Origin: Cichorium intybus
Lineage: Eukaryota; Streptophyta; Magnoliopsida; Asterales; Asteraceae
Direction of reading: 5' to 3'
NCBI GenBank assembly: GCA_023525715.1
Contig: CM042009.1
Coordinates: 125,702,819 to 125,766,818, forward strand
Length of the DNA stretch: 64,000 bases
Positions 63,345 to 64,000 of this stretch are shown here, piece after piece. The notes under the pieces were generated by a model, which searched no databases, was not told the DNA's origin, and saw only the letters and a program-made list of their open reading frames with translations. Both the position numbers and the translations under genes were made by a program. How positions within the stretch are numbered: the stretch's first letter is position 1; each line of letters opens with the position of its first letter.

Positions 63345-64000
63345 GTCCTCATGTAAATATGTAATTGAATTATATGCATTCCTTACCAACTCTTGGGTAT
63401 TCGATACCAGAAGTGGTACTAACATCTGCAATGATTTGTAGGGACTAATGAATGTTAGAGAACTATGAGATGGTGATTTGGAATTGCATGTTGAAATGGC
63501 TATCGTGTATCCATCAAGGCCATGAGCCAATTGCATATCCTACTTCCAAATAGGCTTTATCTTGTATTAAACAATTTTTGTTATGTACCTAGTATAACTA
63601 GGAATATTATTTGTGCATTCTGTTTGTATGAACAAGGGTTTCGTTATCAATTTGATTTTCATTCTGGAAACATATTTGTGTTTAATGATAATATATTCTC
63701 TTTTGTGACTTGTCCCAATAATGGAATATATGAGCTTGATTTAAACGATTCATACAAAAAAGATAATTCAATTTACAACTTAACAAATAACAAAAGAAAT
63801 TCGGACTTTAATAAAACTTATTTGTGGCATTGTCAACTTGGTCACATAAACAAAACTCGCATAGCTAAGCTTCAAAAGGACGGAATCTTAGAATCAACAG
63901 GCTCAGAGTCTTTTGATGTTTGTGAATCTTGTCAATGTGGGAAGATGACCAATGCTCCTTTTACCAGTCTTGGTGAAAGGGTTTTTTATCTATTAGGGTT
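63345..64000 (+). pseudogene. L0 copia protease and GAG-pre-integrase fragment (open at window end)
   Basis: 63385-63500 encodes NSWVFDTRSGTNIC, the copia protease region in which the usual DTG is DTR, with stops at about 63439 and 63466. After an indel, a frame open from about 63531 to the window end reads LNNFCYVPSITRNII, then YLWHCQLGHINKTRIAKLQK, then DVCESCQCGKMTNAPF. This is the GAG-pre-integrase region with the HHCC zinc-binding residues of integrase (WH, GH, CESC). Integrase core and RT would lie beyond 64000. Confidence 0.85.

Larger units (their letters stand above)
28283..64000 (+). mobile_element. L0: Ty1/copia retrotransposon, host of the nest (runs off the window)
   Basis: Pieces in order: 5' LTR 28283-29065; primer site 29066-; leader 29066-29144 and 43559-44646; gag fragment 44647-44853; protease/GAG-pre-integrase fragment 63345-64000. 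It is split by L1a (29145-43553) and L1b (44854-63339). Between the gag N-terminus and the protease most of gag is missing, so this copy was internally deleted. The 3' LTR is beyond the window. Confidence 0.85.

Overview
The window is plant nuclear DNA, most likely a eudicot. Support: an intron-containing INDETERMINATE-DOMAIN (IDD) zinc-finger gene, several lineages of plant LTR retrotransposons, low G+C content and very long (TA)n arrays. I suspect Asteraceae (Lactuca-like) from the look of the repeats, but nothing here proves it. Only one ordinary host gene is convincing: the IDD gene at 25368-26910.

Layout. 1-8165 is repeat-derived: two related element ends, each abutting a (TA)n array, around a block of ATGATYCAAAA words and three copies of a module with decayed minus-strand reading frames. 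8.3-10.4 kb has a dispersed palindromic repeat and three snRNA-type promoter-like modules. 10548-11925 is a small DNA transposon (TIRs, possible 9-bp duplication) carrying an OTU cysteine-protease pseudogene. 13.2-15.2 kb holds small non-autonomous DNA elements. 15184-20464 is a 5'-truncated, decayed Tekay/Del-type Ty3 chromovirus with its 3' LTR. 20.4-23.1 kb holds a copia leader fragment and a TIR-bounded element. Then come the IDD gene and (TA)n-rich 3' flank.

28283-64000 is one nest of five LTR retrotransposons, readable from LTRs, primer sites, polypurine tracts and target duplications. (L0) A plus-strand Ty1/copia element starts at 28283 and runs off the window. (L1a) A minus-strand copia relative, 29145-43553, sits in its leader (duplication ATTAA). 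(L2a) A minus-strand non-coding chromovirus derivative, 34275-41306, sits in the gag of L1a. (L1b) A second minus-strand non-coding derivative, 44854-63339, sits in the coding region of L0 (duplication AATAT). (L2b) A plus-strand Athila-type element with gag-protease and a 3' ORF but no RT or integrase, 52659-61125, sits in the 5' LTR of L1b. Four of the five lack pol, so they would need enzymes supplied in trans.

Most unusual signals: (1) a 34-nt hairpin present six times in two copia elements, whose stem arms change together (TTGATG/CATCAA, TTGGTG/CACCAA, TTAGTG/CACTAA) around a conserved core, in pairs 80-81 nt apart in both leaders; (2) chains of short perfect hairpins, many with exactly 3-nt loops, in the non-coding interiors and LTRs of L1a, L2a and L1b; (3) three USE+TATA modules with 33-34 nt spacing; (4) CpG-dense paired words shared by LTRs of unrelated superfamilies.
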